Shown: in pieces, positions 34,352-42,384 of the stretch
Numbering within the stretch: position 1 is the first letter of the stretch
Layout: the number at the start of each line of letters is the position of its first letter
Origin: Aquamicrobium defluvii
GTDB lineage: Bacteria > Pseudomonadota > Alphaproteobacteria > Rhizobiales > Rhizobiaceae
Direction of reading: 5' to 3'
DNA length: 64,000 bases
Assembly (NCBI RefSeq): GCF_004363725.1
Contig: NZ_SNZF01000026.1
Location: forward strand, 1-64,000
The notes under the pieces: generated by a model
Database searches by the model: none
What the model was told of the DNA's origin: nothing
The model's input: only the letters and a program-made list of their open reading frames with translations
Position numbers and translations under genes: made by a program

Positions 34352-35101
34352 TTACGCCACCCGCCGTTCATTGACATCGTGGATATGACGAAACAGAGGG
34401 TCCCGTTTCAGGAACGCCTGCACTGCGGCGAAGACGTCGCTGTCCTCGCGTGTGCCGGGTTCGCCGGGCAGCATGCGCTGACCTGCGATGCCCTTGCCGG
34501 CAACATCGAGCACGACGATGCGATGGGCGATACGCACCGCCTCCATGAGGTCATGGGTTACGAACAGCGCGGCGAAACGGGCGTTGCGCGCCGCATCGAT
34601 CACGAGATCCTGCATGCGCCGCTTGAGGGCGGCGTCGAGCGCGGTGAAAGGTTCGTCGAAGAAAATGAAATCCGGGTCGACGCCAAGGGCGCGTGCGATC
34701 GCCACGCGCTGGCGCATGCCGCCGGAAAGCTCGGCCGGATACTTGTCGAGATCGACGGCATCGAAGGCGACGCGCCGTGCCGCCGCCCCGGCCCTTGCCC
34801 TGCGTTCGCGGGCCCGGATGCCGGCGAGCCGCAACGGATAGGCGATGTTGTCGCGAGCGGTGGCCCAGGGCAGCAGGCGCGGTTCCTGGAACACCATGGC
34901 ATGGCGGCGATAGCCGGCGGCAACGGTGCCGCGCAGCGGCTCCACGATTCCGGCAGCGATATGGATCAGCGTGCTCTTGCCGCAGCCGGAGGGGCCGACG
35001 AGCGCCACCATCTCGCCGGGTTCGACGTCGAGGTCGATCCTGTCGAGTACGGTCCGGCCGAAATAGGCATGGCCGATGTGCGAGAGGGAAAGCACGCTCA
35101 T
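34352..35101 (-). CDS. NitT/TauT-type ABC transporter ATP-binding protein
   Basis: A 249-residue ATPase: MVALVGPSGCGKSTLIHIAA (Walker A), LSGGMRQRVAIARALGVDP (signature), FIFFDEPFTALD (Walker B) and ALFVTHDLMEAVRIAHRIVV (switch). The subtype is that of nitrate, taurine, aliphatic sulfonate and pyrimidine-precursor importers. The start (MSVLSLSHIGHAYFG) overlaps the permease stop by 4 bases; an earlier in-frame ATG at 35116 is less likely. Translationally coupled in the operon ending with nnrS. Confidence 0.87.
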   Translation of the reverse strand: MSVLSLSHIGHAYFGRTVLDRIDLDVEPGEMVALVGPSGCGKSTLIHIAAGIVEPLRGTVAAGYRRHAMVFQEPRLLPWATARDNIAYPLRLAGIRARERRARAGAAARRVAFDAVDLDKYPAELSGGMRQRVAIARALGVDPDFIFFDEPFTALDAALKRRMQDLVIDAARNARFAALFVTHDLMEAVRIAHRIVVLDVAGKGIAGQRMLPGEPGTREDSDVFAAVQAFLKRDPLFRHIHDVNERRVA

Positions 35102-35910
35102 CTTTTGACGCCCCATGGCTGGGCCGCGGCTCTCCAGCGCTCGAACTCCGAGCGCACGGGATGCACGACCCCGTATTCCACGACAATCAGCGCTGCGACC
35201 GCAATCGTCACCCAGGCGAGGGCGGCTGCCACGTCGAGATTGGCGCGGCTGCGTGCCAGCTCACCGCCGATGCCGCCGACATTGGCCAGCAGTTCGGCCA
35301 TGACTGCGACCTTGAAAGCCATGCCGAGCGCAACCGCCAGTGCGGGAAAGAGATGCGCTGCGACATGGCGCAGGCCGAGCGTGATCAGGCGCTGCACCGG
35401 CCCGGCGCCGAAGGCGCGCGCCATGTCGTCCAGCCCACGGTCGCGCGTCATCACCCCTTCGGCCACGCCCACGAAGACCAGAGGTGCCGCCGCGACCACG
35501 ACGGTCACGACGACTGTGCCATCGGTGGAGCCGAACCAGATCATGGCCAGCACGATCCAGGCAATCGGCGGCACGCCCAGCAGAACCGTTACGAGCGGCC
35601 GGGCGAGCCGCATGGTGGCGGGAAAATAGCCTGCCGCCAGACCCGAAACGGCCCCGGCCAGCGCCGAAACCGCAAAGCCTTCCACCGCGCGGATGCATGT
35701 GAGCATCGCCACCTCCCAGGCGCGGCCGTCGGAAAGGATGGCCGCTCCCGCCGCCAGCGTCTCCAGCGGCGAGGGCAGGATGAACGCGCCATAGGCCTCA
35801 TGACCGGCCTGCCACAGCGCAGCCAGAAGCGCGAGCCCGGCAAGGCCGGACCAGCCTGCCCACAGGAAGCTTCCCATGCGCCCGAGCCGTGACAGCGCCG
35901 CTTCGAACAT
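35098..35910 (-). CDS. NitT/TauT-type ABC transporter permease
   Basis: A 270-residue inner-membrane permease with six predicted helices. The family coupling loop is visible as EGVMTRDRGLDDMARAFGAG, preceded by PIAWIVLAMIWFGSTDGTVV, typical of the SsuC/TauC group. It lies 3 bases after the binding-protein stop and overlaps the ATPase gene. Confidence 0.87.
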   Translation of the reverse strand: MFEAALSRLGRMGSFLWAGWSGLAGLALLAALWQAGHEAYGAFILPSPLETLAAGAAILSDGRAWEVAMLTCIRAVEGFAVSALAGAVSGLAAGYFPATMRLARPLVTVLLGVPPIAWIVLAMIWFGSTDGTVVVTVVVAAAPLVFVGVAEGVMTRDRGLDDMARAFGAGPVQRLITLGLRHVAAHLFPALAVALGMAFKVAVMAELLANVGGIGGELARSRANLDVAAALAWVTIAVAALIVVEYGVVHPVRSEFERWRAAAQPWGVKR

Positions 35911-35913
35911 CGC

Positions 35914-36933
35914 CTAGAGATAGAAACCGTCGTCGGGCAGCCTGCCGCCGATCAGGCCGGGGTCGGCATCCGACAGCATGGCGAGCATGGCCTCGATCTC
36001 CGTCCTTACCGTCGACGCGCGTTGTGCCACCAGCCTGGAATTGGCGATGGACGCGGCGATGACGGGCGCCGGCATCTCCAGCGCCGGCGCGGCATCTGCT
36101 GCCGCCTTTTCCGGCTCGGCATTGACCTCGGCGGCCACCTTCTCCAACGCGGCCTGCAAGGCTTCGGCAATATCCGGATCGGCTTGTGTGAACGCATCCG
36201 TGAGGGCGAGGCCCGCTTGCGGCAGAACCGGCGGCCCCCCGCTCACCTCACCCCAGACCTCCTGGATGTCTATGACGCGTGCCAGGGTCTTGCCGGTTGC
36301 CCCCGCAAGCATGATCGCGGCGGAGATCGCAGGCTCCGGCGCAAGGACCGCATCCACCCGCCCTGCCATCAGCATCTGGATCGCTTCGACCGGGGAGCCG
36401 ACCGTCTCAATGGCAAGATCGGTGCCGGGGGAGAGCCTGTAGTGCGGCAGCAGCCGCGCCAGCACGAGATCGGGCATATCGTTGCGGAACGGAACCGCGA
36501 GACGCTTGCCCTTCAGGTCCGCCAGGCTGGTCACGCCGGTATCGGCGGAAATGACGTACAGCAGCCCTTTCGTCATCACGTTGAGCAGCTTCAGCCCGAA
36601 ACCGCGATTGTAGAGGCTGGCGGCCACCTGCACCGGCAGCACCACGGCCCGCATGGTGCCGGAGGTCAGGCCGGCCCGCATTTCATCCGGATTTCGCCAG
36701 GCCCTGAAGCTGGCCTTGTCGGCGATCCGCGAGAGCGCGCCGGACGCGGCCGCACGGGCAAGGATGACCGAAGGCCCGGCCGGCGGACCGTAGAGCTCAA
36801 GTTCGCCGAGCGGCGCGGCAAAGGCTTGCCCGGCGCAACTCGCCACGAGAGGCAGCGCCAGCGCACCGCCCAGAGTGAGCAAAACGGAGCGGCGGTCCGG
36901 GCTGGCGCAGGATGGTATCGCGGATTGGTACAT
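35914..36933 (-). CDS. ABC transporter substrate-binding lipoprotein (NitT/TauT type)
   Basis: A 339-residue periplasmic binding protein. Signal region: DRRSVLLTLGGALALPLVAS then C, a lipobox (VASC), so it is probably lipid-anchored. Core features are KGKRLAVPFRNDMPDLVLAR and GSPVEAIQMLMAGRVDAVLA, PEPAISAAI. GGGAG precedes ATG 36933; longer in-frame starts up to 37344 would read through the promoter. First gene of the operon with nnrS, 80 bases downstream of an NnrR/FNR-like site. The ligand is unknown; nitrate/nitrite, a metal chelate or a heme precursor would all suit the context. Confidence 0.82.
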   Translation of the reverse strand: MYQSAIPSCASPDRRSVLLTLGGALALPLVASCAGQAFAAPLGELELYGPPAGPSVILARAAASGALSRIADKASFRAWRNPDEMRAGLTSGTMRAVVLPVQVAASLYNRGFGLKLLNVMTKGLLYVISADTGVTSLADLKGKRLAVPFRNDMPDLVLARLLPHYRLSPGTDLAIETVGSPVEAIQMLMAGRVDAVLAPEPAISAAIMLAGATGKTLARVIDIQEVWGEVSGGPPVLPQAGLALTDAFTQADPDIAEALQAALEKVAAEVNAEPEKAAADAAPALEMPAPVIAASIANSRLVAQRASTVRTEIEAMLAMLSDADPGLIGGRLPDDGFYL

Positions 36934-37399
36934 GGAACAGCTCCCGGCAACGAACGAGTAGTCGGTCCTTATGGACAGTTTCCCCGTATAAACTTGAATT
37001 TGATATTCCAGTTTGTGCCAGATCAAACAAAGATGGAATATCGGCCCTTCGACCTGCGGATTGCCCGGACCGGATTTCCATAAGCCGGCACCGGATCGCC
37101 CAGCCTGGAAAGGCGCTTCCGCAAGTCCGCGATCCTTGCCGCCGCAACGTCGTGAATGGTGCCGCGGGCAGTAGGGCTGGCTTCCGGCCCCATGATCCCA
37201 CCATGGGTCTGACAAGGAACGGGCATCGCACAGAATGCTGCGCGTGAGGATCAATATGCGCGATGGATGGAGAATGGCCGTAATGATGGCGCTTACCGTG
37301 ACTGCGACCATATCGCACATTTGTTGCCCGGCGAGTTTGCGCAAAAAGATTATTTAAGATACCTCTTTAAGGTGCACGAGCTTCGTCCAGGAGAGCCTG
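36934..37399. other. Divergent intergenic region between ABC-nnrS and cco operons
   Basis: About 470 bases with no gene I can support. It holds the NnrR/FNR-like site at 37013 and an AT-rich stretch near 37345-37370 (GATTATTTAAGATACC) that could be a promoter for the cco side. No second palindrome of the FNR type was found close to ccoN. Confidence 0.4.
37013..37026. promoter_or_regulatory. FNR/NnrR-like box upstream of the ABC-nnrS operon
   Basis: TTGTGCCAGATCAA matches the TTG-N8-CAA frame of Crp/Fnr-type sites, with one NnrR-like half (TTGTG) and one FNR-like half (ATCAA). It is 80 bases before the binding-protein start on the minus strand. Confidence 0.5.
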
Positions 37400-37573
37400 A
37401 TGCCATCCGTTTCCGATTTGCGCCTGGCAACCGTTGTCAGGCCCGTTTTCATCCGTGCTTCCCCGTTTCCGTTGTGCATGGCCCCCGCAATGCGTCCGGT
37501 GCCGCGCATGCCCATCGGCGCCGGCATCGTGCGCGACGGGGGCCGGCCCGGCACCGGAGGCGTGGCTGCATAG
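37400..37573 (+). CDS. Possible small protein upstream of ccoN
   Basis: A 57-codon frame beginning MPSVSDLRLATVVRPVFIRA with AGGAG six bases before its ATG, ending 27 bases before ccoN. It is rich in proline, methionine and arginine (PAMRPVPRMPIGAGIVRDGG) and matches no family I know. The good ribosome site and position favour a translated leader or small protein, but composition could also be chance in GC-rich DNA. Confidence 0.3.
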   Translation: MPSVSDLRLATVVRPVFIRASPFPLCMAPAMRPVPRMPIGAGIVRDGGRPGTGGVAA

Positions 37574-37600
37574 CCGGCAAACAATCGAGGAAAAAGCCAG

Positions 37601-39256
37601 ATGGTTTCAGGATTGACGGTTTCCGAACGCCAGCTCTCACTGGTCGTGCTCACAGCGCTGGCGCTGTGCGGGCTCGCCATGGCGGCGGCCGGACGCGCCG
37701 ATGCGCTGGGCATCCATGGCTTCATCGTGCTCGCCTTCAGCCTCGGGCTGATCTTCCTGGTGATCTCCCGCTACAACGATCCCGAACCGCCCACCGAACG
37801 GCTGTCGCGCTATTACGACGATCCAACCAAGGTCGGCATCGTGCTGACCATGATCTGGGCCGTGGTCGGCATGTTCTTCGGCGTATGGGTGGCCGCGCTG
37901 CTGGCGTGGCCGGATCTGACCTTCGATGCCGGCTGGGCGAGCTTTGGCCGCCTGCGCCCGGTGCACACCTCCGGCGTGATCTTCGGCTTCGGCGGCAACG
38001 CGCTGATCGCCACCTCCTTCCACGTTCTCCAGCGTACTTCGCGGGCGCGGCTGCCCGACCAGTTCAGCCCGTGGTTCGTGCTGATCGGCTACAACCTGTT
38101 CTGCGTGCTGGCCGCCAGCGGCTACCTGATGGGGCTCACCCAGTCGAAGGAATATGCCGAGCCCGAATGGTATGCCGACATCTGGCTGGTGATCGTGTGG
38201 GTGGTCTATTTCCTCATCTATATCCGCACGCTCCAGCGACGCAAGGAACCGCACATCTACGTCGCCAACTGGTACTACATGGCCTTCATCCTGGTGGTGG
38301 CGGTGCTGCACATCGTCAACAATCTCGCGGTGCCCGTTTCCTTCGGCCATGCCAAGAGCTACTCGCTGTTCTCCGGCGTGCAGGACGCGATGACGCAATG
38401 GTGGTACGGCCACAACGCGGTGGCCTTCTTCCTCACCTCCGGCTTCCTCGGCATGATGTATTATTACCTGCCGAAGCGCGCCGAGCGGCCGATCTTCTCC
38501 TACCGGCTTTCCATCATCAGCTTCTGGGGCATCACCTTCATGTATATGTGGGCGGGCTCGCACCACCTGCACTACACGGCGCTCCCGCAATGGGTGCAGA
38601 CGCTGGGCATGACCTTCTCGCTGGTGCTGCTGGTGCCCTCCTGGGCCTCGGCCGGCAATGCGCTGGCGACGCTGAACGGCGCGTGGGACAAGGTGCGCAC
38701 CGACGCCACGCTGCGCTTCATGATGGTGGCGGCGGTGTTCTACGGCCTGTCCACCTTCGAGGGCTCGTTCATGGCCATCCGCGCCGTCAACTCGCTGTCG
38801 CACTACACCGACTGGACCGTCGGCCACGTCCATGCCGGCGCGCTCGGCTGGGTGGCGATGATCACCTTCGGCTCGCTCTACGCGCTGGTGCCGTGGATGT
38901 GGAAGCAGGAGCGCATGTATTCGCCGAAGCTGGTCGAGGTCCACTTCTGGCTCGCGCTCACCGGCACCATCATCTACGTCTTCGCCATGTGGAACTCGGG
39001 CATCATTCAGGGCCTGATGTGGCGCACCTACAATGACAGCGGCACGCTGGCCTATTCCTTCATCGACAGTCTCGTGGCCATGCACCCCTACTACATCGCG
39101 CGCACGGTCGGCGGCCTGTTCTTCCTCGCCGGCGCCATCGTGGCGTCGTGGAACGTGTGGATGACGATCCGCATGGCGCGCTTCGGCCAGTCTCAGGAGA
39201 GCGGCGCGGACGTGCCGGTCTACGGCAAGGCCGACGCCGTGCAGGCAGGAGAATAG
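37601..39256 (+). CDS. ccoN: Cytochrome cbb3 oxidase subunit I
   Basis: A 551-residue heme-copper oxidase core subunit of the high-affinity C family. The low-spin heme and catalytic histidines lie in RPVHTSGVIFGFGGNALIAT, YGHNAVAFFLTSGFLGMMYY, WAGSHHLHYTALP and VGHVHAGALGWVAMITFGSL. It has about 14 helices. Such oxidases allow respiration at very low oxygen, often in denitrifiers. First gene of ccoNOQP. The start follows GAGGAAAAAGCC. Confidence 0.93.
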   Translation: MVSGLTVSERQLSLVVLTALALCGLAMAAAGRADALGIHGFIVLAFSLGLIFLVISRYNDPEPPTERLSRYYDDPTKVGIVLTMIWAVVGMFFGVWVAALLAWPDLTFDAGWASFGRLRPVHTSGVIFGFGGNALIATSFHVLQRTSRARLPDQFSPWFVLIGYNLFCVLAASGYLMGLTQSKEYAEPEWYADIWLVIVWVVYFLIYIRTLQRRKEPHIYVANWYYMAFILVVAVLHIVNNLAVPVSFGHAKSYSLFSGVQDAMTQWWYGHNAVAFFLTSGFLGMMYYYLPKRAERPIFSYRLSIISFWGITFMYMWAGSHHLHYTALPQWVQTLGMTFSLVLLVPSWASAGNALATLNGAWDKVRTDATLRFMMVAAVFYGLSTFEGSFMAIRAVNSLSHYTDWTVGHVHAGALGWVAMITFGSLYALVPWMWKQERMYSPKLVEVHFWLALTGTIIYVFAMWNSGIIQGLMWRTYNDSGTLAYSFIDSLVAMHPYYIARTVGGLFFLAGAIVASWNVWMTIRMARFGQSQESGADVPVYGKADAVQAGE

Positions 39257-39258
39257 CG

Positions 39259-39996
39259 ATGAAGGAATTCTTCCACCGCAAGATCGAACGCAACGCCATC
39301 GGCTTCGTCCTGGCGATCGTCGGCGTCGCCTCCATCGGCGGCATCGTGGAAATCGCGCCGCTGTTCACCATCGGCGAGACGGTCGAGGAAGCGCCCGACA
39401 TGCGTCTCTACACGCCGCTCGAACTGGCAGGCCGCAACATCTACATCCGCGAGGGCTGCTATGCCTGCCATTCGCAGATGATCCGCACGCTGCGCGACGA
39501 GGTCGAGCGCTACGGCCCGTTCTCGCTGGCGGTGGAATCGCAATACGACCATCCCATGCTGTGGGGCTCGAAGCGAACCGGGCCCGATCTCGCCCGCCTC
39601 GGCGACAAATATTCCGACGCCTGGCATGTCGCCCACCTCATCAACCCGCGCGACGTGGTGCCGGAATCGGTGATGCCGAAATATGGCTGGCTGATGCGCA
39701 ACGAGCTGAAATACGACGATCTCGGCCTGCATCTGGCGGCCCAGCGCAAGGTCGGCGTGCCCTATACCGACGACATGATCGCCAATGCGCGGTGGGATGC
39801 CTACGGTCAGGCCAACCCCGACAGCAGCTATGCGCAGGGCGTGGCCGAGCGCTATGGCGAGGCCACCAACATAAGGGTGTTCGACGGCGAGCCCGCCCGC
39901 ATCACCGAGATGGACGCGCTGGTCGCCTATCTCCAGATTCTGGGCCGGCTGACGGATGCCGCGCACCAGACCGCGGCCGCAGCCGCGGAGGAGTGA
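39259..39996 (+). CDS. ccoO: Cytochrome cbb3 oxidase subunit II (monoheme c)
   Basis: A 245-residue membrane-anchored c-type cytochrome. The N-terminal helix is FVLAIVGVASIGGIVEIAPL, then the heme site REGCYACHSQMIRTLRDEVE and SVMPKYGWL with the methionine ligand. It receives electrons from CcoP and passes them to CcoN. Starts 2 bases after the ccoN stop; GGAG precedes ATG 39259. Confidence 0.93.
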   Translation: MKEFFHRKIERNAIGFVLAIVGVASIGGIVEIAPLFTIGETVEEAPDMRLYTPLELAGRNIYIREGCYACHSQMIRTLRDEVERYGPFSLAVESQYDHPMLWGSKRTGPDLARLGDKYSDAWHVAHLINPRDVVPESVMPKYGWLMRNELKYDDLGLHLAAQRKVGVPYTDDMIANARWDAYGQANPDSSYAQGVAERYGEATNIRVFDGEPARITEMDALVAYLQILGRLTDAAHQTAAAAAEE

Positions 39997-40000
39997 GGCC

Positions 40001-40165
40001 ATGGACCACGAGACGCTCGTCGCCTTCGCCAAGAGCTGGGGGCTTTTCTACCTGATCATCTTCGCGGTCGGGGTGCTGGTCTACGTGTTCTGGCCTTCCA
40101 ACAGGAAGCGCTTCGACCGCGCCAAGAAGAGCATTCTCGACAAGGACGACCGGCCCGGGGAATAG
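40001..40165 (+). CDS. ccoQ: Cytochrome cbb3 oxidase subunit IV
   Basis: A 54-residue single-helix protein (FYLIIFAVGVLVYVFWPSNR) followed by the RFDRAKKSILDKDD tail typical of CcoQ, which stabilises the complex. Four bases after ccoO and four before ccoP. GAGGAGTGAGG lies before its ATG. Confidence 0.88.
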   Translation: MDHETLVAFAKSWGLFYLIIFAVGVLVYVFWPSNRKRFDRAKKSILDKDDRPGE

Positions 40166-40169
40166 GCGC

Positions 40170-41048
40170 ATGGCAACCGAAAGACACGATCCCGTAACCG
40201 GGCGGCTCACCACCGGGCATGAGTGGAACGGCATCGAGGAACTCGAAACGCCGATCCCGCGCGTGGTGATCTTCTTCCTGATCGCCGGCACCCTGTTCGC
40301 CATCGGCTACTGGCTGCTGATGCCGGCCTGGCCGCTGGGCTGGACCTACACCAGGGGCCTGCTCGGCATCGATCAGCGCAATGTGGTGACGCGGCAGGTC
40401 GAGCAGGCCGCGGTCTCGCGTGCCGTGTGGACCGATCGCATCGCCACAGAGGACTTCGCCGCCATCGCCGCCGACGAGGACCTGATGCGCCATGTGCGCG
40501 ACACCGGCCGCACGCTGTTCGTGGACAATTGCGCCGTCTGCCACGGCGTGCGCGGCACCGGCGGTCCGGGCTTCCCGAACCTTGCCGCCGGATCGTGGCT
40601 ATGGGGTGGAGATCCCGAGACCATCGCCGAAACCATCAATGTCGGCATCAATTCCACCGATGAAGACACGCGCATCTCGCAGATGATGGCTTTCGGCCGC
40701 GACGGCGTGCTCGAGATCGAAGACATCAGGTCGGTGGCGGCCTATGTGCGCTCGCTGTCTGGCCAGCAGCCCGGCGAGGCCGATCAGGCCCGGCTGCCGG
40801 CCGGCAAGGAGGTGTTCGCGGCGAACTGCGCCTCCTGCCATGGCGAGGAAGGCAAGGGCATGGTCGAGGTCGGCGCGCCCGACCTCACCGACGACAACTG
40901 GATCTATGGCGGGGACGAGCAGAGCGTGTTCACGACCATCTATTCGGGCCGGCAAGGGCATATGCCGCACTGGCAGGACCGGCTTTCGCCCACCGACATC
41001 AGGATCCTCGCCCTTTATGTCGGCACGCTGGGGGAAGGCGAGAGATGA
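40170..41048 (+). CDS. ccoP: Cytochrome cbb3 oxidase subunit III (diheme c)
   Basis: A 292-residue protein with an N-terminal segment ending in TPIPRVVIFFLIAGTLFAIG, then a membrane helix and two cytochrome c domains with heme sites CAVCHGVRG (about residue 120) and CASCHGEEGKG (about residue 220). It accepts electrons from soluble c-type cytochromes or cupredoxins. Its stop overlaps the next small gene by 4 bases. Confidence 0.93.
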   Translation: MATERHDPVTGRLTTGHEWNGIEELETPIPRVVIFFLIAGTLFAIGYWLLMPAWPLGWTYTRGLLGIDQRNVVTRQVEQAAVSRAVWTDRIATEDFAAIAADEDLMRHVRDTGRTLFVDNCAVCHGVRGTGGPGFPNLAAGSWLWGGDPETIAETINVGINSTDEDTRISQMMAFGRDGVLEIEDIRSVAAYVRSLSGQQPGEADQARLPAGKEVFAANCASCHGEEGKGMVEVGAPDLTDDNWIYGGDEQSVFTTIYSGRQGHMPHWQDRLSPTDIRILALYVGTLGEGER

Positions 41049-41254
41049 GCGCCGGACAGGGCACACGCCTCAACTGGCGTCTGGTCTCGGCGCTGATCGT
41101 CGCCGGCGGCGTGCTGCTTTTCGTCGGTGCCAACGCCCATCTCGTCTACGTCGCGCTGGCGTCGCAGCCAGAATGCGTGCCGCATGAGAAGACGAGAGAC
41201 GAGAAGGCGGGCGACACCGCGGGAAGCTACCGTGCCGCAAGGTCGGCCTGCTGA
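41045..41254 (+). CDS. Small membrane protein in the cco operon, unknown
   Basis: A 69-residue protein with one helix (LVSALIVAGGVLLFVGANAH) and a short outer part ending with a C-terminal cysteine (PECVPHEKTRD ... RSAC). It overlaps ccoP by 4 bases, so translation is coupled. Position suggests an assembly or stabilising factor for the oxidase, in the place where ccoGHI usually stand, but it is not CcoH by sequence. Function unknown. Confidence 0.65.
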   Translation: MSAGQGTRLNWRLVSALIVAGGVLLFVGANAHLVYVALASQPECVPHEKTRDEKAGDTAGSYRAARSAC

Positions 41255-41267
41255 GAGGAGGAAGGTC

Positions 41268-42044
41268 ATGGGACACACTGAAAGCACGCCTCTGCCGCTG
41301 GCCGCCCAGCGCCGGCGCAACCTGCCGGCAAGTGCGGCCTTCGGCTGGCTGGCGGCAGGCTGGCGCGACCTGTGGCGTAATCCCCTGCCCAGCCTCGCCT
41401 ACGGGCTGGCGGTGTTCGTGCTGTCGCTGGCGGTGGTGACGTGCCTGTTCAGGCTGGAACTCGACTACATATTGTTCCCGGCGCTCGCCGGCTTCATGGT
41501 GGTCGGCCCGCTGGTCGCCATCGGCCTCTACCAGAAAAGCCGGGATCTGGAGGAAGGAAGGCCCGTGAGCCTTGCCCGCATGCTCTTCGTCAAGGCGGAA
41601 TCGGGCGCGCAGGTCTGGTTCACCGGGGCGATCCTGTGCCTGCTGATGCTGGTGTGGATGCGCGCGGCGGTCATCATCTACGCGCTGTTCTTCGGCCTCA
41701 GGCCATTCCCCGGCCTCGACCACATCGCGGCCATGCTGTTCACCACGCCGGAAGGCTGGGGCATGCTGGCGGTGGGCACCGTGGTGGGCGGCCTGTTCGC
41801 GGCCTTCTCCTTCGCCATCAGCACGTTTTCCATTCCCATGCTGCTGGCCGAGAAGATCGACGCCTTCACCGCCATGGGCACGTCCATCTCCATGGTGTTC
41901 CGGAACCTGCCGGTGATGCTGATGTGGGGCGCCATCGTGCTCGCGCTGTTCCTGATCTGCGTCGTCACCGGCCTTGTCGGCCTCATCGTCATCTTCCCGC
42001 TGCTCGGCCATGCGACCTGGCACAGCTACAGGGCGATCAGATGA
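41268..42044 (+). CDS. DUF2189 family membrane protein
   Basis: A 258-residue protein with about six helices, including LGHATWHSYRAI at the end and FGWLAAGWRDLWRNPLPSLA near the start, features of DUF2189 proteins often found beside cytochrome oxidase and denitrification genes. GAGAGGAGGAAGG precedes the ATG. A role in oxidase assembly or in c-type cytochrome supply is guesswork. Same operon as ccoNOQP, 13 bases after the previous gene. Confidence 0.75.
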   Translation: MGHTESTPLPLAAQRRRNLPASAAFGWLAAGWRDLWRNPLPSLAYGLAVFVLSLAVVTCLFRLELDYILFPALAGFMVVGPLVAIGLYQKSRDLEEGRPVSLARMLFVKAESGAQVWFTGAILCLLMLVWMRAAVIIYALFFGLRPFPGLDHIAAMLFTTPEGWGMLAVGTVVGGLFAAFSFAISTFSIPMLLAEKIDAFTAMGTSISMVFRNLPVMLMWGAIVLALFLICVVTGLVGLIVIFPLLGHATWHSYRAIR

Positions 42045-42078
42045 GCTGCCGCCCCGCCTTGCGGCCACGGGCCTGCGG

Positions 42079-42282
42079 ATGACGGGCAGCCTTCTCTATC
42101 TCGTTCCACTGGCGCTGCTTCTCGGCGCGGTCGCGCTCGGGGCTTTTCTGTGGTCGCTGAAGAGCGGCCAGTATGACGACCTCGACGGGGCGGCGCAGCG
42201 CATCCTCATCGACGCGGAAGGCGACCGGATCGGCGGCGGTCCGGAGCCTTCGGCCGGCGAACCGGACGGGAAGCGCGGCTGA
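42079..42282 (+). CDS. ccoS: cbb3-type oxidase assembly protein CcoS
   Basis: A 67-residue protein with the CcoS pattern: one N-terminal helix (LLYLVPLALLLGAVALGAFL) then WSLKSGQYDDLDGAAQRIL. CcoS is needed for insertion of heme b and copper into CcoN and normally follows the copper ATPase gene ccoI. Here ccoI, ccoG and ccoH are absent and a DUF2189 gene is in their place. The ribosome site is weak; start chosen at the family N-terminus. Confidence 0.83.
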   Translation: MTGSLLYLVPLALLLGAVALGAFLWSLKSGQYDDLDGAAQRILIDAEGDRIGGGPEPSAGEPDGKRG

Positions 42283-42309
42283 GGCGCCTCGCGCGCCCCT
42301 TGCAATTGT

Positions 42310-42323
42310 TTGTGTTTGCACAA
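42310..42323. promoter_or_regulatory. NnrR-type box upstream of nirK
   Basis: TTGTGTTTGCACAA is a perfect inverted repeat (TTGTG-N4-CACAA), 61 bases before the nirK ATG, a distance fitting class II activation by a Crp/Fnr protein such as NnrR encoded 2 kb away. Confidence 0.75.
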
Positions 42324-42384
42324 AGTCCGTTCCGCGCGGCCCGGATAAATTCCGTCCTAAATCGTCGACTGAGGAGTTTTCCCG

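Noticed and set aside
37637..39085. Open frame of 482 codons on the minus strand
   Set aside because: It is antisense to ccoN, rich in His, Asp, Arg and Glu, and matches no family; an artefact of the conserved coding strand.
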